A stretch of 64,000 nucleotides of DNA from Phaeobacter sp. CECT 5382 (GTDB taxonomy: Bacteria; Pseudomonadota; Alphaproteobacteria; Rhodobacterales; Rhodobacteraceae): positions 160,942 through 224,941 of the forward strand of contig NZ_CYSG01000005.1 of the NCBI RefSeq assembly GCF_001457775.1, read 5' to 3'. Positions within the stretch are counted from its first letter, which is position 1; every line of letters begins with the position of its first letter. Positions 17,741 through 27,530 of the stretch are shown in pieces. Made by a program: the position numbers and the translations under genes. A model generated the notes under the pieces. That model saw nothing but the letters and a program-made list of their open reading frames with translations. It was not told the origin of the DNA and searched no databases.

Positions 17741-18694
17741 ATGACCCAGACCACTGGAGCCAAAGCTGGCGAAACCCGGCTCGCGCCGCGTTCGTTTCAG
17801 GAGATCATCCTGCGCCTGCAAAGCTACTGGGCAATGAAGGGCTGCGCCATCATGCAGCCCTACGACATGGAAGTGGGGGCAGGGACCTTTCACCCTGCGA
17901 CAACCCTGCGCTCGCTCGGCAGCAAGCCCTGGGCCGCGGCCTATGTACAGCCTTCGCGCCGACCGACGGATGGGCGCTATGGTGAAAACCCCAATCGCTT
18001 GCAGCACTACTACCAGTTTCAGGCGCTGATCAAACCCAGCCCGCCCAATCTGCAGGAGCTGTATCTGGGCAGTCTCGAGGCCATTGGCGTCGATATGGAC
18101 ATGCACGACATTCGCTTTGTCGAGGACGACTGGGAAAGCCCGACACTGGGTGCCTGGGGTCTCGGCTGGGAGGTCTGGTGCGACGGCATGGAAGTCAGCC
18201 AGTTCACCTATTTCCAGCAGGTCGGAGGCCATGACTGCCACCCGGTCTCGGGTGAGCTGACCTATGGTCTGGAGCGTCTGGCGATGTATGTGCTGGGGGT
18301 CGATCACGTGATGGACATGCCCTTCAATGACCCGGATGCGCCAATCCCGCTGACCTATGGCGATGTCTTCAAGCAGACCGAAGAAGAATATGCCCGCTGG
18401 AATTTCGATGTCGCCGACACCGAGGTGCTTCTGCGCCACTTTGAAGAAGCCGAGGCAGAGTGTGCCACGATTCTAGCGCAGGAACATGACGATCCCAAGA
18501 CTGGAAAACGCATCATCATGGCGCATCCTGCCTATGACCAGTGCATCAAGGCCAGCCATATCTTCAACCTGCTGGATGCTCGTGGCGTGATCTCGGTCAC
18601 TGAACGCCAGGCCTATATCGGTCGGGTGCGCAATCTGGCCAAACAATGCGCTGATGCTTTTGTGCAGACCGCAGCTGGAGGTCAGGCTGCGTGA
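17741..18694 (+). CDS. glyQ: Glycyl-tRNA synthetase alpha subunit
   Basis: GlyQ is the catalytic alpha chain of the alpha2-beta2 bacterial GlyRS. The 317-residue protein contains [37 protein letters not shown] and the [27 protein letters not shown] active-site motifs. The ATG at 17741 follows GGGATTGGAC. Its partner glyS lies 2.7 kb downstream, with marC (opposite strand), a small membrane-anchored gene and gltS between; the two subunit genes are more often adjacent or nearly so. Its last 13 bases overlap the 3' end of marC. Confidence 0.98.
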   Translation: MTQTTGAKAGETRLAPRSFQEIILRLQSYWAMKGCAIMQPYDMEVGAGTFHPATTLRSLGSKPWAAAYVQPSRRPTDGRYGENPNRLQHYYQFQALIKPSPPNLQELYLGSLEAIGVDMDMHDIRFVEDDWESPTLGAWGLGWEVWCDGMEVSQFTYFQQVGGHDCHPVSGELTYGLERLAMYVLGVDHVMDMPFNDPDAPIPLTYGDVFKQTEEEYARWNFDVADTEVLLRHFEEAEAECATILAQEHDDPKTGKRIIMAHPAYDQCIKASHIFNLLDARGVISVTERQAYIGRVRNLAKQCADAFVQTAAGGQAA

Positions 18695-19404
18695 GCGCCC
18701 CCGGTCAGATCTGCCATTCCGGTCAGATCTGCCATTCTGGCCAAATTCGTCATTCCGGGCAGATTTGCCTGATTAGCCAGTCCTGGCAGCAAGGCCGTTA
18801 CTCCGGCGGCAATCATCCCCACGGCGATTGCAAGCAGTATCATGCCCATAATTCGGGTCATGATAGTGCGCATGGTGGTTGTCATAACACGACCGATGTC
18901 GCCGGCAAAAAACAGGACCGGGCCAAGAATGGCCAGGACCGCAGCCACACAGACCGTATATCCAAGCCAGTCTGTGGGGGTATGGGCCTTGTGTGCGAAC
19001 AAGATCAGCGTTGTCATGGTGCCCGGCCCCACCAGCATTGGAAAGGTCATCGGGTAAAAGGCAATGCTCTGGGCGTCGCCATGGGCTGCCTTTTCCGAAG
19101 CCGTCCCGTGGTGGGCCGAGCTTTCTTTTCCATTGAGCATCGAAAACCCGATCTGCATCAGAACCAGCCCGCCTGCCACGCGAAAGGCATCGATGGAAAT
19201 GTCAAAAAAGCTGAGAATGGCGGAGCCGGCAGCGGCCACGATGAGGCAAGTCACAGCGGTATAGACCAGGGCACTGATGGCCGTCCGTCGTTGCGCCGCC
19301 CGATCAAGATCGTTTGTGAGGCCCAAAAAGACCGGCAGGTTCACAAAGGGGTTCATGACGGCAAACAACGCTCCGAACATGGTTATGGCGAAATGCAGTT
19401 CCAT
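18682..19404 (-). CDS. marC: MarC family integral membrane protein with repeat-derived C-terminus
   Basis: This MarC/NAAT family protein has about six membrane segments. The N-terminus [26 protein letters not shown] and the central [23 protein letters not shown] are family hallmarks. The true start is the ATG at 19404. The last 25 or so residues ([22 protein letters not shown]) are encoded by a four-unit 18-bp tandem repeat, so the C-terminal tail probably arose by repeat expansion. The gene is inserted head-on against glyQ and overlaps it by 13 bases. The family's transport function is unproven; the name does not imply drug resistance. Confidence 0.9.
   Translation of the reverse strand: MELHFAITMFGALFAVMNPFVNLPVFLGLTNDLDRAAQRRTAISALVYTAVTCLIVAAAGSAILSFFDISIDAFRVAGGLVLMQIGFSMLNGKESSAHHGTASEKAAHGDAQSIAFYPMTFPMLVGPGTMTTLILFAHKAHTPTDWLGYTVCVAAVLAILGPVLFFAGDIGRVMTTTMRTIMTRIMGMILLAIAVGMIAAGVTALLPGLANQANLPGMTNLARMADLTGMADLTGGAHAA
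18701..18772. repeat. 18-bp tandem repeat, four units, inside marC 3' end
   Basis: Units 1 and 2 (18701-18718, 18719-18736) are identical (CCGGTCAGATCTGCCATT); units 3 and 4 are diverged. The 18-bp period keeps the marC frame and adds six-residue blocks such as MADLTG. Confidence 0.9.
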
Positions 19405-19498
19405 AAGACGCCTCGGTTGTTTCTGATCTCTATCCCTCATACAGAGACCGAGACGGGTTTGGCTACATCAAGAATATTCCAAAATCAGGACCACGTGC

Positions 19499-20026
19499 AT
19501 GTTGGGTAAATTCCTTACGATCATTCTGCTGATCTCCGGCTTGGCGGCTGGGGTCGCAATGTATTATTTTCAGGTTTATGGGTTTTACGACGAGGTCACG
19601 CCGCGGCCTGGGCGGGATGTGGTGCTGACACCGTTGGATGGCAGCGCGCCGCAGCCGATAGAGTATTCGGAGTTTCGCGCCATCGATGCAGACAGCTCGC
19701 CGATCCGGTATCGCGCATGTTTCACCACCACGCAAAGCCGTGAAGAATTGGCGCAGCTGTATCAGCAGGCCACGCAAAAGCATCCGCGCAACGCGCCGGG
19801 TTGGTTTGACTGCTTTGATGCCGATGCTCTGGGTGAAGCCCTGGCAGATGGTAGTGCCACCGCCTTTGTGTCGGTCAAAGACCTGATCTATGGTGTCGAC
19901 CGCATCGTCGCAGTCACCGACAAAGGCCAGGGTTTTGTCTGGCATGAATTCAACGAATGTGGTCGCAAGGCCTATAATGGTCATGCGGTCGGCCCGAACT
20001 GCCCGCCACGCCCCGAAGCCAACTGA
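19499..20026 (+). CDS. Membrane-anchored DUF6446-like protein
   Basis: This 175-residue protein has one N-terminal hydrophobic segment (FLTIILLISGLAAGVAMYY) followed by a periplasmic domain with three conserved-looking cysteines (YRACFTT, WFDCFDA, NECGRKA). I recall this as DUF6446, a Rhodobacterales family usually found between glyQ and glyS and sometimes mislabelled histidine kinase; there is no kinase domain. It shares a transcription direction with gltS and glyS. Function unknown. Confidence 0.75.
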   Translation: MLGKFLTIILLISGLAAGVAMYYFQVYGFYDEVTPRPGRDVVLTPLDGSAPQPIEYSEFRAIDADSSPIRYRACFTTTQSREELAQLYQQATQKHPRNAPGWFDCFDADALGEALADGSATAFVSVKDLIYGVDRIVAVTDKGQGFVWHEFNECGRKAYNGHAVGPNCPPRPEAN

Positions 20027-20137
20027 TTATAACGCGGGTGATCCGCGCCGCGCAAAGTCCCTGCCGCAAAGATCACTCCGATGACGCCACGCCTGCATCC
20101 GCAGGCAGGAACCAACAGCCAAGGACAAGACGACCCG

Positions 20138-21346
20138 ATGGATGTCGCGATCACCATTCCGGATTTCATATCGGTCACGCTGGGCTTTGCGGTCTTTTTG
20201 CTGGGGGCCATGCTGAATGACAGGCTTGCGGTGCTACGGCGGTTCAATATCCCGGAGCCGGTCACAGGCGGATTGGCAATCGCGGCTGTGGTGATGCTGA
20301 TCTATCACCTGTCCGGCTGGCAGATCGGTTTTGAGATGAATAGCCGCAACGCATTGTTGGTGTTCTTTTTCGCAGCCATTGGCCTGAATGCGCGCCTTTC
20401 GGATCTCGTGGCCGGGGGCAAGCCGCTGGCGATCCTGCTGGTGCTGACGTTTCTGACTATTCTTGCGCAGAATGTGATCGGGGCCGCAGGGGCGGTTCTG
20501 TTTGGCTATTCGGCCAAGGCGGGCGTTTTGTTTGGCTCGGCTTCGCTGATCGGCGGTCATGGTACCGCAATTGCCTGGGCGCCCAATGTCGCAGAGGCGA
20601 CGGGCCTTGCGTCTGCATCTGAGCTGGGCGTGGCTGTGGCGACGCTGGGGCTGGTGCTGGCCGCGCTCATTGGCGGGCCGATTGCGCGGGCGCTGGTCAA
20701 TCGACACGCATTGGTTCCGGATCGCCCGGAGGAAGAACATACAGTTGGCGTGGCCCATGATGAGGCGGCAACTGCCAAAATCGACCATCATGGGCTGATC
20801 CGCGTCATGCTCTATCTCAACCTGGCGGTTATCCTGGGCTATGCGCTGCATGCCTTGTCAGAACTGGCCGGTCTGAAACTGCCGCTGTTTGTGCCTTGTC
20901 TGGTGGCAGGTATTGCGCTTGCCAATCTGCGGGGGCTAGTTGCGCCCAAGGCTCCGCCGGTTGCACGGACCCCGGCGCTGGCTTTGGTGTCGGAATTTTG
21001 CCTTGGCATTTTTCTTGCCATGTCGCTGATGAGCCTGCAGCTCTGGACGATTGCCGATCTCGGCCTGACAATCGTTGTGATCATGCTGGCGCAGACGCTG
21101 TTTGCGGTCGCGTTTGTGCTTTTTGTGCTGTTCCCGCTTTTGGGCCGCAATTACCGCGCTGCTGTGCTGGCTGCGGGTTTTGGCGGCTTTGCTCTGGGCG
21201 CGACACCCACTGCCATTGCAAATATGACCGCTGTAACCAAACGCTATGGGCCCTCGCCTATTGCCTTTGTGGTACTGCCCCTTGTATCCGCCTTCTTTGT
21301 AGATATCGCCAATGCGATCGTCATCCAGGCGATTGTGAACTTCTGA
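20138..21346 (+). CDS. gltS: Sodium/glutamate symporter
   Basis: This is a sodium-coupled glutamate importer of the ESS family, about 402 residues with ten or so membrane segments. Diagnostic parts are GSASLIGGHGTAIAWAPNVAEATG and, in the second half, GFGGFALGATPTAIANMTAVTKRYGPSPIAF, the paired reentrant loops of GltS. The ATG at 20138 has AAGGACAAG upstream. It ends nine bases before glyS, so glyS is probably translated from a gltS transcript, an arrangement I do not recall as standard for GlyRS genes. Confidence 0.93.
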   Translation: MDVAITIPDFISVTLGFAVFLLGAMLNDRLAVLRRFNIPEPVTGGLAIAAVVMLIYHLSGWQIGFEMNSRNALLVFFFAAIGLNARLSDLVAGGKPLAILLVLTFLTILAQNVIGAAGAVLFGYSAKAGVLFGSASLIGGHGTAIAWAPNVAEATGLASASELGVAVATLGLVLAALIGGPIARALVNRHALVPDRPEEEHTVGVAHDEAATAKIDHHGLIRVMLYLNLAVILGYALHALSELAGLKLPLFVPCLVAGIALANLRGLVAPKAPPVARTPALALVSEFCLGIFLAMSLMSLQLWTIADLGLTIVVIMLAQTLFAVAFVLFVLFPLLGRNYRAAVLAAGFGGFALGATPTAIANMTAVTKRYGPSPIAFVVLPLVSAFFVDIANAIVIQAIVNF

Positions 21347-21355
21347 GGATCTCTG

Positions 21356-23581
21356 ATGCCCGACCTGCTGATTGAACTGTTTTCCGAAGAAATCCCGGCC
21401 CGCATGCAGGCGCGTGCAGCCGAGGATCTGAAAAAACGCATGACGGATGGTTTGGTCGAGGCGGGTCTCACCTATGGCGGTGCCGCTGCCTTTTCAACTC
21501 CGCGCCGTCTGACGCTGGCGCTGGAGGATCTGCTGGCTGAAAGCCCCACCATCCGTGAAGAGCGCAAAGGTCCAAAAGTTGGCGCGCCGGACAAGGCGGT
21601 CGAAGGCTTTTTGCGCGGCGCCGGGATTGCCCGTGATCAGCTGGAAGAACGCGACACCCCAAAGGGTGCGATCTATTTCGCCACCATCGAAAAGGCCGGG
21701 CGCCCCGCCGCCGCGATCATCGCCGAGGTGCTGGAAGCCACCATTCGCAACTTCCCCTGGCCCAAATCCATGCGCTGGGGCACGGGCTCTTTGCGCTGGG
21801 TACGGCCGTTGCATTCGATCCTCTGCGTGTTGAGCGATGAAAACGGGACCGAAGTGGTGCCGCTGGATATTGACGGGATCGCGACAGGCAACACCACACG
21901 CGGGCATCGTTTTATGGCACCAAGTGAAATCACCGTCAGTGGTTTCGAAGACTACGCAGCCAAGCTGAAACGCGCCCATGTGGTGCTGGATCCGGCAGAG
22001 CGGAGCCAGGCGATCTGGCAGGAGGCGAGCAATCAGGCCTTTGCCCGCGGATTGGAGCTGGTCGAAGACAAGGCGCTACTGGCCGAGGTGGCGGGGCTGG
22101 TCGAATGGCCGGTGGTTTTGCTGGGCGATATCGATGCGCAATTCCTGGAACTGCCACCAGAGGTGCTGCAGACCAGCATGCGAGAGCATCAGAAATTCTT
22201 TTCGGTGAAAAACCCCAAGACAGGCCGTATTGAGGGCTTTGTCACCGTGGCCAACCGTGAGACATCGGATCACGGCAAAACCATCCTTGCGGGCAACCAA
22301 AAGGTGCTGAGCGCCCGTCTAGCGGATGCCAAGTTCTTCTGGGAAAACGATCTGCGGGTGGCAAAATCGGAAACCGGCATGGAAGCCTGGACTGCGCAGT
22401 TGTCGAATGTGACCTTCCACAACAAGCTGGGAACGCAAGCGGCACGCATAGACCGGATCGCCGCCTTGGCGCGTGAAATTGCGCCTTCCGTCGGCGCTGA
22501 TGCGGATCTGGCCGACCAAGCCGCCCGGGTGGCCAAGGCGGATCTGAGCTCTGAAATGGTTTATGAATTCCCCGAGTTGCAGGGGTTGATGGGGCGCTAC
22601 TACGCCGAGGCAGCAGGTCTTCCGCAGCAGGTCGCCAATGCCTGTGAAGCACATTATGCGCCCCAGGGCCCGTCTGATGATGTCCCAACAGAGCCGGTTT
22701 CGGTCGCGGTCGCACTGGCGGATAAGCTGGATACCCTGGCTGGGTTCTGGGCGATTGATGAAAAGCCTACGGGGTCAAAAGACCCCTTTGCTCTGCGCCG
22801 TGCCGCACTGGGTGTGATCCGGCTGGTGCTGGAAAACAAGGCCCGCATGCCGCTGGACCGGTTCTTTGATGCCCAGTTGCTGCGCGTTGAAAGTGCAACA
22901 AATGGGGCGCTGCCGGAAGAACATGTGAGTGCTTTGCTGATGCAGATAGCTGAGCACGGTGTGTTTGGTGCAGCCTTTAATGCTGTCAAGGATAGCATCA
23001 GCGGTCTTCCTGTGACGGCCTTTCTGGATCTGGAAAAAAAGGTGCCGGATACATCCGACAACCTGCTGGCTTTCTTTCATGATCGTCTGAAAGTGTTTCT
23101 GCGCGATCAGGGCATTCGTCATGATGTGATCGATGCTTGTATCGCGATGGAGGGCAATGACGATCTGACCTTGCTGGTGAAACGCGCCCGCGCGCTGGAG
23201 GATTTCCTGAAGTCGGAAGATGGTGAAAACCTGCTGCAGGGTTTCAAGCGCGCCAACAATATCCTGACCCAGGCCGAAGAAAAGGACGGGGTGGAATACT
23301 CCTATGGGGCGGATGTGAAATTCGCCGAAGATGACAGCGAAAGAGATCTGTTTGCAGCGCTTGCAGCGAGCGAGGGGGCGATCTCCACGGCCATCGAGGC
23401 CGAGGATTTCGCTGCCGCCATGGGCGGCATGGCGGCCCTACGGGCACCAGTGGATGCGTTCTTTGAAGCGGTGCAGGTAAATTCGGACACCGAAATTGTG
23501 CGCCGCAACCGTCTGAATCTGTTGAGCCATATCCGCAAGGTCTGTGGTCAAGTCGCGGATCTGACCCGTATCGAGGCCTGA
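21356..23581 (+). CDS. glyS: Glycyl-tRNA synthetase beta subunit
   Basis: The beta subunit of tetrameric GlyRS binds and positions tRNA-Gly. The 741-residue protein starts MPDLLIELFSEEIPARMQ, carries the HD-like core (GRYYAEAAGLPQQVANACEAHY) and the PTGSKDPFALRRAALGVIRL block, and ends in the anticodon-binding DALR-like domain. A short leader of nine bases from gltS and the weak GAGGATCTCTG site suggest coupling to upstream translation. Confidence 0.97.
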   Translation: MPDLLIELFSEEIPARMQARAAEDLKKRMTDGLVEAGLTYGGAAAFSTPRRLTLALEDLLAESPTIREERKGPKVGAPDKAVEGFLRGAGIARDQLEERDTPKGAIYFATIEKAGRPAAAIIAEVLEATIRNFPWPKSMRWGTGSLRWVRPLHSILCVLSDENGTEVVPLDIDGIATGNTTRGHRFMAPSEITVSGFEDYAAKLKRAHVVLDPAERSQAIWQEASNQAFARGLELVEDKALLAEVAGLVEWPVVLLGDIDAQFLELPPEVLQTSMREHQKFFSVKNPKTGRIEGFVTVANRETSDHGKTILAGNQKVLSARLADAKFFWENDLRVAKSETGMEAWTAQLSNVTFHNKLGTQAARIDRIAALAREIAPSVGADADLADQAARVAKADLSSEMVYEFPELQGLMGRYYAEAAGLPQQVANACEAHYAPQGPSDDVPTEPVSVAVALADKLDTLAGFWAIDEKPTGSKDPFALRRAALGVIRLVLENKARMPLDRFFDAQLLRVESATNGALPEEHVSALLMQIAEHGVFGAAFNAVKDSISGLPVTAFLDLEKKVPDTSDNLLAFFHDRLKVFLRDQGIRHDVIDACIAMEGNDDLTLLVKRARALEDFLKSEDGENLLQGFKRANNILTQAEEKDGVEYSYGADVKFAEDDSERDLFAALAASEGAISTAIEAEDFAAAMGGMAALRAPVDAFFEAVQVNSDTEIVRRNRLNLLSHIRKVCGQVADLTRIEA

Positions 23582-23935
23582 CGGAAGGTCAGATGGTCGC
23601 TAGTTTGTAAGGGCTGCGGTGTGACGCGGACCTTTCATTTTGACTGAGGCGTGTTAGAGGATCAGTTCTGTGCATAAAGGCTGAACCCTGCGCAGGGCTG
23701 CTGGCGCGGGCCTTGACCTACACCCGATCCTACACCCGGTCCGAGCGTCCCTCTCAATTCCCCGGTTCTGAAAGCCCGCTCCAATACCCTCACAGGCTGT
23801 TTTAGGGTTCAGGGGATGTGGCTTTGTGACGTGGTTTGGGGATTTTCGGTAGCTGCGCAGGGCTTGGCTCTTGCGATGTGGCGGCACCTGCTTATGCTGC
23901 AGGTGAACGAAAAGGTGCCGCAGTGCAGAAAAACC
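23582..23935. other. Intergenic region glyS to PPDK-like gene
   Basis: In 354 bases I see no gene. It contains a two-unit 12-bp tandem repeat (CCTACACCCGAT, CCTACACCCGGT) near 23718-23741 and no clear terminator or promoter. The downstream gene's frame is open from 23816 but that extension lacks family similarity. Confidence 0.5.
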
Positions 23936-26494
23936 ATGCCTGATACCCCGATTGCAACATTGATCACCCCGACTGCTCCGATTGCGACCTCCAGCCATGG
24001 GGGGCGGGCCAAGTGTTTGCAACGGCTGGTGCGGCTGGATCTGCCGGTGCCCTGCACCGTGGCATTGTCCTTTGCGGCTGTGAAGAATGTGGCCGCCGGG
24101 GTCCTTCCTGATGTCCGGGCCATTCTAAGCGAGTTTTCCGAGGATGCGTTGCTTTGCGTGCGGCCTTCTTCGGAGGTGCCGGACTGGGGCGGGCCCAGTG
24201 CCATTCTCAACATTGGCATGAATGATGCGCGTTATGTTTCCCTGAGTGAAGCCCTTGGGCAGGAAGCGGCAGCCTCGCTTTATCTGCGCTTTGTACAATC
24301 TTATGCAGTGCATGTGGCGCGGCTGGATCCGGATGTCTTTGACGATGTCGAAGACGGTGGCCCCGATGCCCTGCGCGAGATCCTGATGGCCTATGAGGCC
24401 GAAACTGACGAGGTCTTTCCACAGGATCCGGGCGAGCAGCTGGGGGCGGTGCTGCGGTCTATGGCGCGGGCCTGGGAAGGCACATCGGCACGGCTGTTGC
24501 GACAGGCCAAGGGGGCGCCCGCCGATGCTGGTCTGGGATTGGTAGTGCAGGAAATGATCCCAGGCCTGGGGCAGGGCGAATGCGGTTCTGGCGTTTTGCA
24601 GCTGGTGAACTCGCAAACCGGATGCCCACAGCTGACGGGTCGTTACCTGAGCCAGTCACAGGGGCGTGAGGCTCTGGGGGCAGGCACCGAGGCATTGTTT
24701 TTGGAAAAAGACGACCGAGGTCCTTCGCTGGAGGAGTTGGCGCCGGAGGCTTTTGCCGGCATCAAGGCGGATGCCGCCCTGATGCGTCAGCGCCTGCGCG
24801 AAGAGATGCAGGTCGAATTTGTCATCCAGAATGGTGAGTTGCATATACTGGACGGGGTGCGGGTGCTGCGTTCCTCGCGGGCGGCGGTGCGCATTGCCGT
24901 GGCGTTGGCCCAGGACGGCATCATCCCGGCGCATGAAGCACTGATGCGGGTGGATGCCCATGTTCTGAACGAACTTTTGCACCGCCAGGTGGCCCCAACT
25001 GCCGAGCGTGACGTGATCGGGGCCGGGATTGCCGCGAGCCCGGGGGCTGCAACCGGCCAGGTGGTTTTCACCGCCGCCGAGGCACAGTCCAGTGCTGCGC
25101 GCGGGGAGCCCTGCATTCTGGTGCGCCGCGAAACATCGCCCGAAGATGTACGTGGCATGCACGCCGCCGTGGCAGTGCTGACGGAAAAGGGTGGCATGAC
25201 CAGCCATGCCGCCGTCATCGGGCGCGGTCTCGGCCTGCCAAGCATCGTCGGGGCGTCGAATATGAAATTCGACGCCAAGAAAAAACAACTGATTTCGGCA
25301 GGGGGACGCGTGTTTCGCACGGGCGACACCATCACAGTCGACGGCAGCAGCGGCGAGATCCTTGCTGGTGAGCCAGAAATGCTCGAGGCGGCGCAGGATG
25401 ATGCGTTTCAGACCCTGCTCGCCTGGGCGGACGAGGCGCGCGACATTGCCATCCGGGCCAATGCCGACACTCCAGCGGATGCCCAAACCGCGCGCAATTT
25501 CAATGCTGAAGGCATCGGCCTGTGCCGGACCGAGCATATGTTCTTTGATCCCGGTCGCCTGACGGTAATGCGTGAGATGATCTTTGCTGAGACATCAAGC
25601 GGACGTGCAGCGGTGCTGGCGCGGCTTTTGCCGATGCAGCGCGACGATTTTGTGGAACTGTTCCGCATCATGGAAGGGCTGCCGGTCTGTATTCGCCTGT
25701 TTGATCCACCTCTGCATGAATTCCTGCCAACCTCACGCACCGGGCAGCGCGAATTGTCCGAGGCCTTGGGTATTCCTGTCAGCGATGTGACCCGTCGGGT
25801 CGAAGAGCTGGGAGAGTATAACCCGATGCTGGGTCTTCGCGGTGTGCGACTGGGCGTTACGGTGCCGGAAATCTACGATATGCAGGCCCGCGCTATTTTT
25901 GAGGCCACGCTGCTGGCCTCCAAGGACGGTGCACCGATTGTTCCCGAAGTGATGATCCCGCTAGTTTCAGCCAAGCGCGAAGTTGAGCTGGTCAAGGCAC
26001 GTATAGATGCGGTGGCGGCGGCAGTTGCCAGCGAACAGGGGGAAAGCTTTGACTACCGGCTTGGTGTCATGGTCGAGACCCCGCGTGCGGCTTTGCGGGC
26101 GGATGAAATCTCGCCGCATACGGCTTTCCTGAGCTTTGGCACCAATGACCTTACTCAAATGACCTATGGGCTGTCGCGCGATGACGCCGGGCGTTTCATG
26201 TCGAATTATGTGCAGCAGGGCGTCTTCCCAGAGGACCCGTTCCATGTTCTGGATGTCGATGGGGTCGGTGAATTGTTGAAGCTTGGCGTGCAACGGGGTC
26301 GGGCTGCAAATCCGGATGTGACGCTTTCGATCTGTGGTGAGCATGGCGGCAACCCCGAATCGATTGCCTTTTGCCGCGAGGCGGGGTTCGACTATGTCTC
26401 ATGTTCGCCGTTCCGCGTACCCGTGGTGCGGCTGGCGGCAGCTCAGCTTGCAATTGGCGAAAAAACAGGAACGGCAGCGCCAACATACGCTTAA
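23936..26494 (+). CDS. PPDK-like PEP-utilising protein with degenerate ATP-grasp domain
   Basis: This protein of about 852 residues has the architecture of pyruvate phosphate dikinase. The swivelling phosphohistidine domain is intact (GGMTSHAAVIGRGLGLPSIVG), as is the C-terminal PEP/pyruvate barrel (NAEGIGLCRTEHMFF, VCIRLFDPPLHEFLP, SICGEHGGNPESIAFC). The N-terminal nucleotide-binding region is not: the usual GGKGANL reads GGRAKCL, the RSGA motif reads RPSSEV, and the LQTR motif reads ILDGVR. It is likely not a normal ATP-driven PPDK; it may use another phosphodonor or be regulatory. The ATG at 23936 is chosen because similarity begins there. It is downstream of glyS. Confidence 0.82.
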   Translation: MPDTPIATLITPTAPIATSSHGGRAKCLQRLVRLDLPVPCTVALSFAAVKNVAAGVLPDVRAILSEFSEDALLCVRPSSEVPDWGGPSAILNIGMNDARYVSLSEALGQEAAASLYLRFVQSYAVHVARLDPDVFDDVEDGGPDALREILMAYEAETDEVFPQDPGEQLGAVLRSMARAWEGTSARLLRQAKGAPADAGLGLVVQEMIPGLGQGECGSGVLQLVNSQTGCPQLTGRYLSQSQGREALGAGTEALFLEKDDRGPSLEELAPEAFAGIKADAALMRQRLREEMQVEFVIQNGELHILDGVRVLRSSRAAVRIAVALAQDGIIPAHEALMRVDAHVLNELLHRQVAPTAERDVIGAGIAASPGAATGQVVFTAAEAQSSAARGEPCILVRRETSPEDVRGMHAAVAVLTEKGGMTSHAAVIGRGLGLPSIVGASNMKFDAKKKQLISAGGRVFRTGDTITVDGSSGEILAGEPEMLEAAQDDAFQTLLAWADEARDIAIRANADTPADAQTARNFNAEGIGLCRTEHMFFDPGRLTVMREMIFAETSSGRAAVLARLLPMQRDDFVELFRIMEGLPVCIRLFDPPLHEFLPTSRTGQRELSEALGIPVSDVTRRVEELGEYNPMLGLRGVRLGVTVPEIYDMQARAIFEATLLASKDGAPIVPEVMIPLVSAKREVELVKARIDAVAAAVASEQGESFDYRLGVMVETPRAALRADEISPHTAFLSFGTNDLTQMTYGLSRDDAGRFMSNYVQQGVFPEDPFHVLDVDGVGELLKLGVQRGRAANPDVTLSICGEHGGNPESIAFCREAGFDYVSCSPFRVPVVRLAAAQLAIGEKTGTAAPTYA

Positions 26495-26506
26495 CATATG
26501 GTGTTT

Positions 26507-26549
26507 ATTGAATTTTTATTCAATTTATGAACAGCGCAGTTTTGCGCTG
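26507..26549. promoter_or_regulatory. AT-rich palindrome and hairpin upstream of sleB-like gene
   Basis: A perfect AT-rich inverted repeat (ATTGAAT-TTTT-ATTCAAT, 26507-26524) is followed by a 7-bp hairpin (CAGCGCA-GTTT-TGCGCTG, 26532-26549). The first could be an operator or the weak end of the PPDK-like transcript, the second a terminator with a poor T-run. Confidence 0.4.
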
Positions 26550-26671
26550 CTCTTGATGGTGTTTTTATGGCCCAGCTCATGAACTGGACGTTTCAGGGGA
26601 TTTTCGGTATGGGGAGCGACCGCATGTGACTGGGGAGGCCATGCGCAACCGGATAAACGAGGATCCCTGAG

Positions 26672-27322
26672 ATGAAATTCCTGACCCTGGCTGCCCTTGT
26701 CGCAGCATCCACAATGACGGGACAGATAGCCAAGGCCGAGACCGGTCTGGCAGCGCTGTTCAAGCGCGAGCAATCCACGTTGAACACGGTTCCTGAAACA
26801 CGTCTCTCAGGCTTTTTTGGCTTTAAGCCACGCGCCAAGGTCACCAAACCAGCGGGTCCGGTCACCTTCAGCAAAAGCTGGCTGGATCAACAGCCCAAAG
26901 CCACGGGCGGCGAGCATTTTGCCTGCCTCGCAGAGGCGCTGTACTTCGAAGCCCGCGGCGAGACAGTCAAAGGACAGTTTGCTGTTGCCGAAGTGATCAT
27001 GAACCGGATGAAAAGTGCGCAGTTCCCCAATTCGCTGTGCGGTGTAATCAATCAGGGAACCGGGCGGCGCTATCAGTGCCAGTTCACCTATACCTGCGAT
27101 GGTCATGAAGAAGTGATCCGCGAACAGACTGCCTATGAGAGGGTCTCAAAAGTGGCCAGATTGGTGATTGATGGCGCAACGCCGGACCTCACTGAGGGCG
27201 CTACCTATTACCACACCACTGCCGTGCGTCCACGGTGGAGCCGTAGCTTCACCAAGACCACCCGTATCGGGGTGCACCTGTTTTACCGCGACGATCGCTA
27301 TCGGACCGCATCGAGCGAGTAA
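26672..27322 (+). CDS. SleB-type cell-wall hydrolase
   Basis: This 216-residue exported protein has an N-terminal signal (MKFLTLAALVAASTMTGQIAKA) and a Hydrolase_2/SleB domain from about residue 80: CLAEALYFEARGETVKGQFAVAEVIMNRM, with the family glutamate, then CQFTYTCDG and GATYYHTTAVRPRWSRSFTKTTRIGVHLFYR. SleB relatives are lytic transglycosylases first known from spore cortex; in non-sporulating alphaproteobacteria they remodel peptidoglycan. The ATG has GAGGATCCCTGAG upstream. It stands alone between two hairpins. Confidence 0.93.
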   Translation: MKFLTLAALVAASTMTGQIAKAETGLAALFKREQSTLNTVPETRLSGFFGFKPRAKVTKPAGPVTFSKSWLDQQPKATGGEHFACLAEALYFEARGETVKGQFAVAEVIMNRMKSAQFPNSLCGVINQGTGRRYQCQFTYTCDGHEEVIREQTAYERVSKVARLVIDGATPDLTEGATYYHTTAVRPRWSRSFTKTTRIGVHLFYRDDRYRTASSE

Positions 27323-27324
27323 AA

Positions 27325-27370
27325 CCTGCCTCATGATGGCCTGTCTCTCAGGAGGCAGGCCGCAATTTTT
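27325..27370 (+). terminator. Hairpin terminator after sleB-like gene
   Basis: CCTGCCTC pairs with GAGGCAGG across a long loop and is followed by CCGCAATTTTT. Confidence 0.6.
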
Positions 27371-27530
27371 CCGCCTGCGCCCCACTGTGCTTTTGGCGTT
27401 TGGGCGCATATGGCGCAGCACTGCGACGTTTTCGAGACCTAGTCTGGCGCAAGCGGGCCTGTTAAGGCAGCGCCACAAGAGTAGGATAAGAGTCCACTGC
27501 AAGTCCAAGCCAGCCAAAGGCCCATTACCC

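Noticed and set aside
18682..19404. Multiple antibiotic resistance determinant
   Set aside because: MarC family members have no proven resistance role despite the name.
19499..20026. Histidine kinase (a label sometimes given to this family)
   Set aside because: No HisKA or HATPase motif; only one membrane anchor and a small soluble domain.
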